54,880 bases of DNA, taken from the NCBI GenBank assembly GCA_002792535.1, contig PFOM01000040.1:1-54880 (forward strand). Reading direction: 5' to 3'. The DNA is from Candidatus Peregrinibacteria bacterium CG_4_10_14_0_2_um_filter_38_24 (GTDB lineage: Bacteria; Patescibacteriota; Gracilibacteria; UBA1369; LOWO2-01-FULL-3). The notes beneath the pieces were generated by a model that was not told the DNA's origin, did not search any database, and saw nothing but the letters and a program-made list of their open reading frames with translations. Positions 33,048 through 40,851 of this stretch are shown here, in pieces. Every line of letters starts with the position of its first letter. Within the stretch, counting starts at the first letter, position 1. Both the position numbers and the translations under genes were made by a program.

Positions 33048-33905
33048 TTAAGGAATATTGTTTAAACGCTTTGAGGCATGAACAGTATTTAGCATAAGAC
33101 AGGCAACGGTCATAGGTCCGGCCCCACCTGGAACAGGAGTTATATAACTCGCCTTAGCGGAAACATTTTCGAAATCCACGTCTCCACAAAGTTTTCCATT
33201 CTCCATTCTGTTGATTCCTATGTCAAAAACGACCGCATCATCTTTCACCATATCCGCCGTAATAAGATTTATTTTGCCAACTCCAACGCACAAAATATCG
33301 GCTCTCTTTGTATGAAAAGCCAAATCTTTTGTGTGAATATGGCACACGGTGACAGTTGCGTTTCTATTTAAAAACATCGTTGCGAGTGGCTTTCCGACGA
33401 TATTACTGTGGCCAACGACAACGACTTCTTTTCCTTCAACCGGAATTTTATAATGTTCAATCATTTTTATAATCCCAAGCGGAGTACACGGAATTAGATC
33501 TTCAAAATCCGTACTCAGGAACATTTTCCCTAGGTTGTAAGCGGTAAATCCATCCACATCTTTTTTTGGATCGATAGCGCGAATAACATCCGGCACATAA
33601 ACATGTTTTGGAACAGGCAATTGAACTAAAATTCCATGGATAGTTTCATCCATATTCAATTCCTCAATTTTTTGTATTAATTGCGCCGTCGTGACATCTT
33701 CTTCAAAATCAAATTGTTCCCATTCGATATTAGTTTCGGCACAAGCAAGCTGTTTTTGTTTGATATAAGAAAGAGACGCAGGATTTTTCCCTACAAGAAT
33801 TACAGCAAGTTTCGGCAAAATATGATGAATCTCCAGTCCGGAAACTTCATTTTTTAGCTTCAAAAGCATTTCCTTCGCAACCTTCCTACCGTCTAAAAGT
33901 TGCAT
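33048..33905 (-). CDS. folD: Bifunctional methylenetetrahydrofolate dehydrogenase/cyclohydrolase
   Basis: 285 residues. It interconverts methylene-, methenyl- and formyl-tetrahydrofolate, supplying formyl groups for purine synthesis, which fits the operon. Signatures: SYIKQKQLACAE with catalytic Lys, HGILVQLPVPKH, DVDGFTAYNLG, PCTPLGIIKMIEHY, VVVGHSNIVGKPLATMFLNR and the C-terminal TPVPGGAGPMTVACLM. Normal length. First gene of the operon, with promoter and a leader hairpin upstream. Confidence 0.95.
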   Translation of the reverse strand: MQLLDGRKVAKEMLLKLKNEVSGLEIHHILPKLAVILVGKNPASLSYIKQKQLACAETNIEWEQFDFEEDVTTAQLIQKIEELNMDETIHGILVQLPVPKHVYVPDVIRAIDPKKDVDGFTAYNLGKMFLSTDFEDLIPCTPLGIIKMIEHYKIPVEGKEVVVVGHSNIVGKPLATMFLNRNATVTVCHIHTKDLAFHTKRADILCVGVGKINLITADMVKDDAVVFDIGINRMENGKLCGDVDFENVSAKASYITPVPGGAGPMTVACLMLNTVHASKRLNNIP

Positions 33906-33926
33906 AATTTTGTGAATAAAAAATAA

Positions 33927-33990
33927 ATGGCTTTTAGAGACCGAACTCTAAAGCTATTTCATCATATAGTTACCGTAGGCAATCGTCAAT
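33927..33990 (-). promoter_or_regulatory. Promoter and attenuator-like leader hairpin of folD-purF-purD
   Basis: On the reverse strand TTGACG (33985-33990), 17 bases, TATGAT (33962-33967). The transcript would begin almost directly with AATAGCTTTAGAG pairing with CTCTAAAAGCCATT across TTCGGT, followed by TATTTTTTATT, then the folD ATG about 15 bases later. A terminator-like hairpin at the very 5' end suggests attenuation, or a stabilising 5' stem. Confidence 0.55.
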
Positions 33991-34029
33991 AAAACCTTTG
34001 GTTTACGACAATATACTTTTAACAAAATC

Positions 34030-34061
34030 TTGCATATTCTTATAGAATTATGTATAATTCT
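34030..34061 (+). promoter_or_regulatory. Promoter and operator palindrome of the toxin-antitoxin-like pair
   Basis: TTGCAT (34030-34035), 17 bases, TATAAT (34053-34058). The -10 lies inside the palindrome AGAATTAT-GT-ATAATTCT (34044-34061), with perfect 8-base arms. A ribbon-helix-helix antitoxin bound there would block its own promoter. Confidence 0.7.
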
Positions 34062-34090
34062 TATATAAAAAATAATAACAAAACCGAAAG

Positions 34091-34327
34091 ATGAACACAT
34101 CAATCGCGATAAGAAAAGATATCAGGGATCAAGCTTCCCAAAAGGCTCAAACGGATGGACTTTCCATCAGTGCGGTAGTTCGTATACTTTTACTCGATTA
34201 TGCAAATGGCAGGATAGAAATAGGCTCAAGATCAAACACGAATATTGCAGTAGAAAAAATAGAAGTGGATTCTAAAACTCAAAAAATGATGGATGATGTC
34301 ATTTTGGAATGGAACAAAAATAAATGA
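34091..34327 (+). CDS. Ribbon-helix-helix antitoxin-like protein (RelB/DinJ type)
   Basis: 78 residues. MNTSIAIRKDIRDQASQKAQ followed by DGLSISAVVRILLLDYANG is the RelB/DinJ pattern: a beta strand (SIAIRKD), helix A, a Gly turn, and a helix with SISAVVR. The C-terminal part is polar and acidic, as expected for a toxin-wrapping tail. It is followed six bases later by a small basic gene. Autoregulation through the palindrome at 34044-34061 is likely. Confidence 0.7.
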   Translation: MNTSIAIRKDIRDQASQKAQTDGLSISAVVRILLLDYANGRIEIGSRSNTNIAVEKIEVDSKTQKMMDDVILEWNKNK

Positions 34328-34333
34328 TAAGAA

Positions 34334-34696
34334 ATGAAAATAATTTTCCCTCACAGTTTAGTCAAAAAAGAAAAGCTTTCCAATGACGACATCAAAGAAG
34401 TGATTAAAAACACCTCAAAAGGGATTTACACGCTTATCAAAGGCGAAAATCTTCCAAGAAATTCAAAACTAATAAAAATTTATTCCACCACAATTCAGAG
34501 AGCAAAAAGAATAGTTATGCTTATGGAAACCGTTTCCGGAGATTCATTTTTCTTATTTTACAGATCAAAAAACGACAAAATCGGTAAAAATATCTCAATA
34601 CAAAACCAAATATTTAGAAAAAACCTTCATAAATACCTGCTGATTTTGAAAGAGGACATAAGGTCAAAAAACTATTCGGTTTTCGAGACAGTATAG
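34334..34696 (+). CDS. Putative toxin partner of the RHH antitoxin
   Basis: 120 residues, strongly basic. Position directly after an RHH antitoxin, size and charge suggest a toxin. The core KLIKIYSTTIQRAKRIVMLM followed by SFFLFYRSKNDKIGKN has alternating strands like the RelE/ParE fold, but no diagnostic active-site motif was recognised. It could be a divergent RelE-like mRNA interferase or another small protein. The call rests mainly on context. Confidence 0.5.
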   Translation: MKIIFPHSLVKKEKLSNDDIKEVIKNTSKGIYTLIKGENLPRNSKLIKIYSTTIQRAKRIVMLMETVSGDSFFLFYRSKNDKIGKNISIQNQIFRKNLHKYLLILKEDIRSKNYSVFETV

Positions 34697-34737
34697 GAAT
34701 CTTTACACTCACCTCTATATTTTTAATTCAGATTTGC

Positions 34738-34896
34738 TACAATAACTGTGGAATAGGTTTTCAGCTGTGGTTTCAAGGCCACCCCTAGCGGAAAGCCTCT
34801 TCTTGCAATTCAAAACATTTCTGCTAATGTTTTACCGTATCACCACGAGAGGAGGTTCATAAGGGTTGGTCTTTATGTAATTGCCTCTCATTTTTT
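34738..34896 (+). ncRNA. Putative structured small RNA of unknown family
   Basis: An extended -10 (TTGCTACAAT, 34734-34743) would start RNA near 34750. Downstream are three hairpins: GCTGTGG/CCACCCCTAGC, AAAACATT-TCTGCT-AATGTTTT and GAGAGG..CATAA/TTATG..CCTCTC, the last followed by ATTTTTTATTT, a terminator. TGTGG near the start can also pair with CCACG near 34845 to enclose the first two. No long reading frame is present. It does not match 6S, SRP, tmRNA or RNase P motifs I know. The rest of the gap to 35041 is AT-rich with nothing recognised. Confidence 0.45.
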
Positions 34897-35041
34897 ATTT
34901 ATATTCAAGTTTTAAAGATATATTTCAATGAGTGTAACCAACCGACATTAAATAATCTTAAAATCTTCCTACAAAGTTCGTTGAAATACATTAGCATTTT
35001 TGAGCTTCTTCTACTAAACTTAAAATAAATAACCAAGAATT

Positions 35042-35401
35042 ATGAACATATTATTTCTTCTGCTAGCGTTCGCTTCACTAACAAGTCTAATAATTGGTCT
35101 TATAAAACCATCTGCATTCAAAGAAATATTTAAGCACAAATCGACTAGAAAAAATCTAAGCATTTATTTTCTAGCTGGGATGATAATCTTTTTCATATTA
35201 GCGGCAATATCAACAGGCGAGGTTAAGCAAACGCCTCAATACGAAGTACTCGATACAATAGATTTAATAAATGGCAATAAATTTGCAGAAATATTAATAC
35301 CATCCTTTTCTAAAAGAACTTCACGACAAGAATTAGAAACTGTAGCAAATAAAATTTCAACGAACATGGCGCGAACACGGGCTAGCCGGTTCGCTAGCTA
35401 A
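35042..35401 (+). CDS. Small two-TM protein, possibly truncated at the C-terminus
   Basis: 119 residues. Two hydrophobic segments (MNILFLLLAFASLTSLIIGL and LSIYFLAGMIIFFILAAIS) precede a soluble region with YEVLDTIDLINGNKFAEILI. The end MARTRASRFAS is encoded by a GCTAGC-CGGTTC-GCTAGC hairpin and looks unlike the rest. The gene may have lost its true C-terminus through a small rearrangement (inference). Function unknown. Confidence 0.5.
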   Translation: MNILFLLLAFASLTSLIIGLIKPSAFKEIFKHKSTRKNLSIYFLAGMIIFFILAAISTGEVKQTPQYEVLDTIDLINGNKFAEILIPSFSKRTSRQELETVANKISTNMARTRASRFAS

Positions 35402-35417
35402 AAATAATAAAAAAAAT

Positions 35418-35630
35418 ATGAATTTATCTATATCTGCACCGCCAGATAATGAAGCAATTAGAGAAAGTCGAGATACTTTAAACGATCTCACCAAAGAAAT
35501 TAAGAAATCTAATAAAGCTTCATCTAGGTTAAATAAATCTATTTGGTGGCTAACGCTTATTATGGCGATAATAGCTATTATCGAGTTTTTCACAAAAATA
35601 TTGCCATGGATGATAGATTATTTTTCATAA
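35418..35630 (+). CDS. Small single-TM protein with N-terminal coiled coil
   Basis: 70 residues. Residues about 10-42 are polar with heptad-like Leu/Ile spacing (SRDTLNDLTKEIKKSNKASS). They are followed by one membrane segment (IWWLTLIMAIIAIIEFFTKI). It lies 16 bases after the preceding small membrane gene and is probably co-transcribed. Not a recognised family; similar small anchors occur widely. Confidence 0.5.
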   Translation: MNLSISAPPDNEAIRESRDTLNDLTKEIKKSNKASSRLNKSIWWLTLIMAIIAIIEFFTKILPWMIDYFS

Positions 35631-35859
35631 TTTTCATTATTTTTTCTTACGCTCACTCTCATATTTGCCAGTAGTAGCCCTTTGGGCATATTGTACTGCT
35701 GTGAAACATCGGTTCGCCCACAGGGTATCTGCCATTTTGAAAGAGAGCACAGATTTTATCATCCATACTCCCTTTAAAACTATAATTGTCTCTTTTTACA
35801 GAGAACAATGTGTGTCCAATTGTTCAGCAAGATCAACGCCATTAAATAGCACCCCCCCC
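35631..35859. other. Non-coding gap with one hairpin
   Basis: 229 bases between a forward gene and the tmk stop. CAGTAGTA-GCCCTTTGGGC-ATATTGTACTG (about 35669-35700) can fold as a hairpin with an inner GCCC/GGGC stem, but no T-run follows. A C-rich tract CACCCCCCCCTCACCCC lies at the tmk end. No gene seen. Confidence 0.4.
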
Positions 35860-36444
35860 TCACCCCAACCACCCTTCCACCACTCCCCATACCATCTCCG
35901 CCGTATCGGAGATTTCTTTTTGTGTCTGAATTTTTTTCCAATGATATTTATCAGCCAAGATCTCAAGAACTTTTTGACATTTTTCAATCAACACATCATT
36001 TGTTTCATGAACATGTTGTTTTTCTCTCGATTTCTTATCACGTTTTCCTTCAAGCATTATCGCGAAATCTTCTTTAATCAAATGTTTATTCATCTCTTCA
36101 AGCCATGCAGTATCAAGCCCTTTTGCGGTTCCCCAAGCGATTCCTGTGCCGACATAATCTTCCGCAACAACGATATATCCTTCATCAAGTAGTCGAAGAA
36201 TTTCAGGTTCGTATTGATAACGATTTAAAACAAACCAAAGTTGCAGTTCGTCTTCAGCAATTTTTTGCGAACCACCACGAAGAACATCATTCAAAAATGG
36301 CCCGGTAGGGGACAGATCATAAATAGGATATTTTACATAAAAAACTTTCTTCCCTTCCTTCTCTAAACGCTCAACCAAAAGCTTCGCATGAGTGCTTTTG
36401 CCGATGTTATTGATTCCGTAAATTGTGATTAATTTTCCCTCCAT
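35860..36444 (-). CDS. tmk: Thymidylate kinase
   Basis: 194 residues. P-loop at the N-terminus, ITIYGINNIGKSTHAKLL (Asp of the usual GxDGxGKST replaced by Asn), then VKYPIYDLSPTGPFLNDVLRG for the substrate-binding region, and VVAEDYVGTGIAWGTAKGLD where many Tmk proteins have the DRY motif. It phosphorylates dTMP to dTDP. Directly downstream of dut on the same strand (23-base gap), so the pair covers dUTP to dTMP supply and dTMP activation; thymidylate synthase is not in the window. Confidence 0.82.
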   Translation of the reverse strand: MEGKLITIYGINNIGKSTHAKLLVERLEKEGKKVFYVKYPIYDLSPTGPFLNDVLRGGSQKIAEDELQLWFVLNRYQYEPEILRLLDEGYIVVAEDYVGTGIAWGTAKGLDTAWLEEMNKHLIKEDFAIMLEGKRDKKSREKQHVHETNDVLIEKCQKVLEILADKYHWKKIQTQKEISDTAEMVWGVVEGWLG

Positions 36445-36467
36445 TGTATAAATAATTTATTCAGCCA

Positions 36468-36923
36468 TTAATTAGCCATTAATCGTTGCCCATAGCCTCC
36501 CGTGCTTCCAAACCCACCACGACTTTCTTTGAAAATTTCGTCGCTTTCTTGCCATTCAAATTTGTCGATTCTCACGAAAACTCCTTGCGCGATTTTCTCC
36601 CCGCGTTTTATCTCGACAGGAGTTTCTCTGAAGTTATAGACCAAAACTTTTATCTCATCTTTTTCCCCGCAATAATCATGATCAATAATTCCAAAACCAT
36701 GTGGGGGACTGATGCCTTTTTTCGAAGGTGCGGAGCTTCTGGACGCCACGACAAGCATATATTTTTCAGGCACTTCCACGATGAGATTTGAAGGCACCAT
36801 AGCCATTTCTTTCGGATTAACAACAACATCTTCACGCGCAAGAATATCAAACCCGACAGATCCGTCAGTTTCATACATCGGAAGTGGCAAAGTTTTGTCT
36901 ATACGTTTGATCCGAACTTTCAT
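36468..36923 (-). CDS. dut: Deoxyuridine triphosphate nucleotidohydrolase (dUTPase)
   Basis: 151 residues, normal for trimeric dUTPases. Five motifs in order: YETDGSVGFDILA, RSSAPSKKGI, GIIDHDYCGE, RGEKIAQGV and the C-terminal RGGFGSTG that closes over the active site. Motif 3 has GIIDHDY where the usual form is GVIDxDY. It hydrolyses dUTP to dUMP, keeping uracil out of DNA. Confidence 0.9.
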   Translation of the reverse strand: MKVRIKRIDKTLPLPMYETDGSVGFDILAREDVVVNPKEMAMVPSNLIVEVPEKYMLVVASRSSAPSKKGISPPHGFGIIDHDYCGEKDEIKVLVYNFRETPVEIKRGEKIAQGVFVRIDKFEWQESDEIFKESRGGFGSTGGYGQRLMAN

Positions 36924-37008
36924 AACTTAAGCTTCATTTATAACATTTTATCCTGTAAATTATACATCGTACAGAAGTAAATGAAAGAATAAAAGTTAAC
37001 AAAAAACA

Positions 37009-38025
37009 ATGATGAAGATTTCACACGAGCTAAAAAAAATATTTTATTTCACTACTAATTTTGTATTATCCACAAAAGAAGATATAGATTTCGCAGTTGG
37101 GGGACAGGCGGTTATTGAAGGAGTGATGATGCGCTCGCCAAACTCTGTCGTGATCGCAGTCAGAAAACAAGACAACTCGATAAAAATTTCCGCAAAAAAA
37201 CATCAATCAATAATCCGAAAATACAAATTTCTAAATATCCCGATCGTTAGAGGAATTGTTGGACTTGTCGAAATGATGGGAATTGGAATGACGGCAATAA
37301 ATTTTTCTGCGAACGAAGCGGTGGAAGAAGAGGACGAAATAAAAGCAAAAAAAGAAGCAGAGGTCGAAGAAAAAAGATCTACGCTAACGAAGATTTTTGA
37401 AGCTGGAATGTTCGCCCTTTCAATAATAATCGCACTCTCCGTAAGTGTCTTCATGTTCAAGTTTATTCCACTTTGGCTAACCACAATTTTGGACGGACAA
37501 TTTTCATATATCCACGACAATTATATTGTTTTCAATTTTATGGATGGAATAACAAAACTTTTAATTTTTCTAGTCTATATTTATGTGCTTTCCCTTATCC
37601 CGAGTTTCAGAAGAATTTTCGAATATCATGGAGCGGAACACAAAAGTATTTTCACTTACGAAAAACATTTGGAATTAACAGTGGAAAATGCAAAACCGCA
37701 ATCAAGATTTCATCCACGATGTGGCACAAGTTTCATTTTAATAGTTTTTGTTTTGAGTATTTTGGTTTACACGTTCGTTCCAAAACAAGAAATTTTTTGG
37801 CAAAACTTGGGATTAAGGGTCGCGGCACTTCCATTGATCGCCGGACTTGCATATGAATTTCTGAAATTCAGTGCAAAATATCGCGAAAGTAAATTGGTAA
37901 ATATATTCGTCGCTCCAGGGCTAGCTCTTCAAAAAATTACCACAAAACCCCCAACAGATGCCCAACTCGAAGTCGGCCTAACTTCTCTAAAAGAGGCATT
38001 GGCGGTAGAGAATCATTTAGATTAA
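37009..38025 (+). CDS. DUF1385 family membrane protein
   Basis: 338 residues. [20 protein letters not shown] is the characteristic DUF1385 (COG3872) signature. The region [20 protein letters not shown], followed by [20 protein letters not shown], supplies conserved His, Glu and Cys residues thought to bind metal. Four to five hydrophobic segments lie between residues 120 and 290. The family is often called a putative metal-dependent enzyme; its reaction is unknown. It ends exactly at the left arm of element F, facing rplA. Two ATGs are adjacent; either may start. Confidence 0.85.
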   Translation: MMKISHELKKIFYFTTNFVLSTKEDIDFAVGGQAVIEGVMMRSPNSVVIAVRKQDNSIKISAKKHQSIIRKYKFLNIPIVRGIVGLVEMMGIGMTAINFSANEAVEEEDEIKAKKEAEVEEKRSTLTKIFEAGMFALSIIIALSVSVFMFKFIPLWLTTILDGQFSYIHDNYIVFNFMDGITKLLIFLVYIYVLSLIPSFRRIFEYHGAEHKSIFTYEKHLELTVENAKPQSRFHPRCGTSFILIVFVLSILVYTFVPKQEIFWQNLGLRVAALPLIAGLAYEFLKFSAKYRESKLVNIFVAPGLALQKITTKPPTDAQLEVGLTSLKEALAVENHLD

Positions 38026-38143
38026 AGAGAGCGAAAATTTAGAATATATTTGAGAATTCGTTATGTTCGTTTTAGTTTTAAACAAAGAATTCGGACTAAA
38101 GAAGTCCGAATTCGAAAGTATATTCTAAATTTTCGCTCTCTTT
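38024..38143. repeat. Long-hairpin element F filling the gap between two convergent stop codons
   Basis: Arms of 25 bases (38024-38048 with 38119-38143) are perfect; the next pair is U-G on the forward strand. The loop holds GAATTCGTTATGTTCGTTTT and a second hairpin, GAATTCGGACT-AAAGA-AGTCCGAATTC (38088-38114). The left arm overlaps the TAA of the DUF1385 gene; the right arm ends one base before the stop of rplA at 38145. The AAAGAAGTC shoulder matches element E. Confidence 0.9.
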
Positions 38144-38144
38144 G

Positions 38145-38846
38145 CTATTTGCTTTCCGCCAATGCACTATTCACGTCCATCGGAATCCCAGGCCCCATTG
38201 TACCTGCAAGAGTCATTGTTTCTACGTAAGTTCCTTTAACGCTTGCAGGTTTTGAGTCAAGAACAGCTTTAAGCAAAGCTTTAAGATTGCTCTTTAGTTT
38301 TGCCTCATCAAAAGAAATTTTTCCGAAAATATTATGTAAGTTTGCTTCTTTATCGACACGAAGTTCGACTTTACCTTTCTTGATATCGGAAATCATTTTT
38401 GTAACGTCCGGAGCAACAGTTCCACTCTTTGGGCTTGGCATAAGTCTCTTTTGTCCAAGAATTTTAGCTACTTTTGAAAGATCCTTCATTTGATCTGGCG
38501 TTGCAACAGCAACATCAAAATCAGTCCATCCTCCTTCAATCTTTGTGATAAGATCGCTTGTTCCAGCCATAAGAGCCCCTGCCGCCATAGCTTCTTTTAT
38601 TTTGTCTTCACCAACAAAAGCAACAACGCTGACCTCTTTTCCTGTTCCTTCAGGAAGAACAACAGTTGTACGTAGATTCTGGTCTGCCTGTGTAGGATCA
38701 AGACCAAGTTTCATATGAATTTCCGAGCTTCCGTCAAACTTTACAGTGGAAGTTTTTTTCAATAAAGAAATAGCTTCATCCATTGTGTAAGCTTCCTTCT
38801 CGATAAGCTTTACAGCCTCGAGATATTTTTTGCCATGTTTTTTCAT
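38145..38846 (-). CDS. rplA: 50S ribosomal protein L1
   Basis: 233 residues, the usual length. KKYLEAVKLIEKEAYTMDEA, LRTTVVLPEGTGKEVSVVAF, LAKILGQKRLMPSPKSGTV-type segment (VAKILGQKRLMPSPKSGT) and the C-terminal KGTYVETMTLAGTMGPGIPM are L1 hallmarks. It forms the L1 stalk on 23S rRNA. The 75-base gap from rplK holds GGTCC/GGACC bases that could form a small hairpin. No rplJ/rplL follow; transcription meets element F. Confidence 0.95.
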   Translation of the reverse strand: MKKHGKKYLEAVKLIEKEAYTMDEAISLLKKTSTVKFDGSSEIHMKLGLDPTQADQNLRTTVVLPEGTGKEVSVVAFVGEDKIKEAMAAGALMAGTSDLITKIEGGWTDFDVAVATPDQMKDLSKVAKILGQKRLMPSPKSGTVAPDVTKMISDIKKGKVELRVDKEANLHNIFGKISFDEAKLKSNLKALLKAVLDSKPASVKGTYVETMTLAGTMGPGIPMDVNSALAESK

Positions 38847-38921
38847 GATTTTTATTGTTAAGTGGTGTTATCGGTCCGCTCGTTTTGACGCATAGGACCT
38901 CCCACGAAATAAATATATTTA

Positions 38922-39347
38922 TTAGACTTGAACAGTGACGCCCATACTTCTTGCAGTTCCAGCAATGATTTTCACCGCCGCATCAAGATCATTCGCATTG
39001 AGATCAGCCATCTTAATTTTAGCGATTTCTTCAAGCTGAGCACGTGTGATAGATCCAACTTTGTCCTTATGTGGGACCGCTGATCCCTTAGGGATATTTA
39101 GAGCTTTTCTTATAAGAACCGCCGCAGGAGGGCTTTTCAAGATAAATGTAAAGCTTCTGTCGTCAAATACGCTTAACTCAACCGGAATAATAGTATCTCC
39201 AAGTTCTCTTGTTTGATTATTGAATTCAGTACAAAATTGTTGGATATTTAATCCATGAGGTCCTAAAGCTGTACCAACCGGTGGTGCTGGAGTCGCTTTC
39301 CCAGCCGCGATTTGTAGCTTGATTACTGTTAATAATGATTTTGCCAT
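38922..39347 (-). CDS. rplK: 50S ribosomal protein L11
   Basis: 141 residues, the standard length. [20 protein letters not shown] is the invariant N-terminal signature. [29 protein letters not shown] and the C-terminal [15 protein letters not shown] complete it. It forms the GTPase-associated centre with 23S rRNA. Upstream is mntH rather than nusG, an unusual break in the secE-nusG-rplK-rplA order. Confidence 0.97.
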   Translation of the reverse strand: MAKSLLTVIKLQIAAGKATPAPPVGTALGPHGLNIQQFCTEFNNQTRELGDTIIPVELSVFDDRSFTFILKSPPAAVLIRKALNIPKGSAVPHKDKVGSITRAQLEEIAKIKMADLNANDLDAAVKIIAGTARSMGVTVQV

Positions 39348-39423
39348 TTTGGTTTTTTCTTAAAAATTATTGAGAAGCTAGTGCGTAAACTGCAAAGGCA
39401 TTTTACGGTTTTTTAGCCTTTTG

Positions 39424-40761
39424 TCAAAGCAAAAAGCTGTAAATCAACCAAAGATTTAAGATCGCTATGAAAATACCTATAGCAAAAGCCAAAATTTTCA
39501 CAATCAATCCATTCACAAATACACCCATTTTTTGTTTGTCGCTCGTAAATACGATAAGTGGGAAAACAGCAAAGGAAAGCTGCATACTTAAAACGACCTG
39601 GCTTAAAATTAATAATTTGGAAAGACCTGATCTTCCATACAAAACAACAATTATTATTGCAGGCACAATGGCGATAAGCCTTGTAATAAGCCTGCGAAGC
39701 CATGGTTTGATGTGAATATTCAAAAATCCTTCCATCACAATCTGTCCGGCAAGAGTCGCGGTGATTGTTGAGTTTTGGCCTGAAGCAAGCAGTGCGATAG
39801 CGAAAAACGTGCTGGCAAGTCCGGCTCCAAGCACAGGTGTCAGAAGGGAATAGGCTTGTTCTATTTCTGCAACCTCGCTATATCCGTTTGCATGAAATGT
39901 CGCCGCGGCAACAATCAAAATAGCGGCATTTACAAAGAACGCAAAGAAAAGGGCCATAGTGGAATCTATAGTCGAGAATTTTAGCGCTTCGCGTTTTCCC
40001 TCTACAGTCTCAGCATAATTCCTTGTCTGAACTATTGCAGAATGCAGATATAAATTATGCGGCATCACAGTCGCACCAAGGATACCTATAGCGATATAGA
40101 GCATTTCCGTGTTTGAAAATATTTCTGTCACAGGAACAAATCCGCCAATAATAGCCAAGAAATCAGGATTTGAATAAAAAATTTCAAATCCAAAAAGTAT
40201 AGCGATCGTAGCAACCAAAACTATTACAAGAGTTTCAAGCACCCTAAATCCTTTAGCCTGTAACATAAGCAAAAGAAGAACATCGGCCGCAGTCACGACA
40301 ACTCCGACAGCGAGAGGAATTCCAAAAAGAAGATTAAGCGCGATTGCAGAACCTATAACTTCAGCAAGATCACAAGCCGTAATCATCACCTCTGTCATAA
40401 GCCACAAAATCACATTTACCCATTTTGGAAAAGAATCTCTACACGCCTGAGCAAGATCTCTGCCGGAAACTATTCCAAGTTTTGCAGACAAATATTGCAA
40501 TAAAATCGCAAAAAGATTTGACATCAAAATTACAAATAAAAGCGTATATCCAAATTTAGAACCTCCGGCCAAATCAGTTGCCCAATTTCCCGGATCCATA
40601 TATCCAACGGCCACCATATATCCCGGTCCGGAGAATGCTAATAATTTTTTAAAGAACGATAGTGTGGTTGGTATAGGAATTGACTTATGGGCTTCCATAA
40701 GGCTTTTGCTGTCGCTTTTTCTTTTCCATCCGAGAGATTCAAATAAATTTTCGTGAGTCAT
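39424..40761 (-). CDS. mntH: Nramp-family divalent metal transporter (MntH type)
   Basis: 445 residues with about eleven hydrophobic segments. The metal-site motif DPGNWATDLAGGSKFGYTLL (TM1) and MPHNLYLHSAIVQTRN (TM6) are the Nramp signatures; Asp, Asn, Ala/Met and the MPH motif bind Mn2+ or Fe2+ and couple to protons. EVMITACDLAEVIGSAIALN is a further conserved stretch. Divergently transcribed from a DtxR/MntR-type regulator with overlapping promoters, which supports a manganese or iron uptake role. Confidence 0.93.
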   Translation of the reverse strand: MTHENLFESLGWKRKSDSKSLMEAHKSIPIPTTLSFFKKLLAFSGPGYMVAVGYMDPGNWATDLAGGSKFGYTLLFVILMSNLFAILLQYLSAKLGIVSGRDLAQACRDSFPKWVNVILWLMTEVMITACDLAEVIGSAIALNLLFGIPLAVGVVVTAADVLLLLMLQAKGFRVLETLVIVLVATIAILFGFEIFYSNPDFLAIIGGFVPVTEIFSNTEMLYIAIGILGATVMPHNLYLHSAIVQTRNYAETVEGKREALKFSTIDSTMALFFAFFVNAAILIVAAATFHANGYSEVAEIEQAYSLLTPVLGAGLASTFFAIALLASGQNSTITATLAGQIVMEGFLNIHIKPWLRRLITRLIAIVPAIIIVVLYGRSGLSKLLILSQVVLSMQLSFAVFPLIVFTSDKQKMGVFVNGLIVKILAFAIGIFIAILNLWLIYSFLL

Positions 40762-40794
40762 TTTATAATCATTTGTTAATATATCCTAACTTTA

Positions 40795-40845
40795 TTAATA
40801 CAGGCTATCTTGCTTGTTGTCAATAATTATTTCTATGTGTATAAT
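40795..40845. promoter_or_regulatory. Overlapping divergent promoters of mntH and mntR
   Basis: Reverse (mntH): TTGACA (40818-40823), 17 bases, TATTAA (40795-40800). Forward (mntR): TTGTCA (40817-40822), 17 bases, TATAAT (40840-40845). The two -35 boxes occupy the same seven bases, TTGTCAA. Polymerases could not bind both at once, and one regulator site could control both. Confidence 0.75.
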
Positions 40846-40851
40846 GGAAAC

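Noticed and set aside
34750-34896. 6S RNA, SRP RNA or tmRNA
   Set aside because: There is no long closing stem with central bubble, no SRP GGAA/AGCA core and no tmRNA tRNA-like ends.
35665-36192. Forward frame of 175 codons opposite tmk
   Set aside because: Most of it is the shadow of tmk on the other strand, and it shows no domain.
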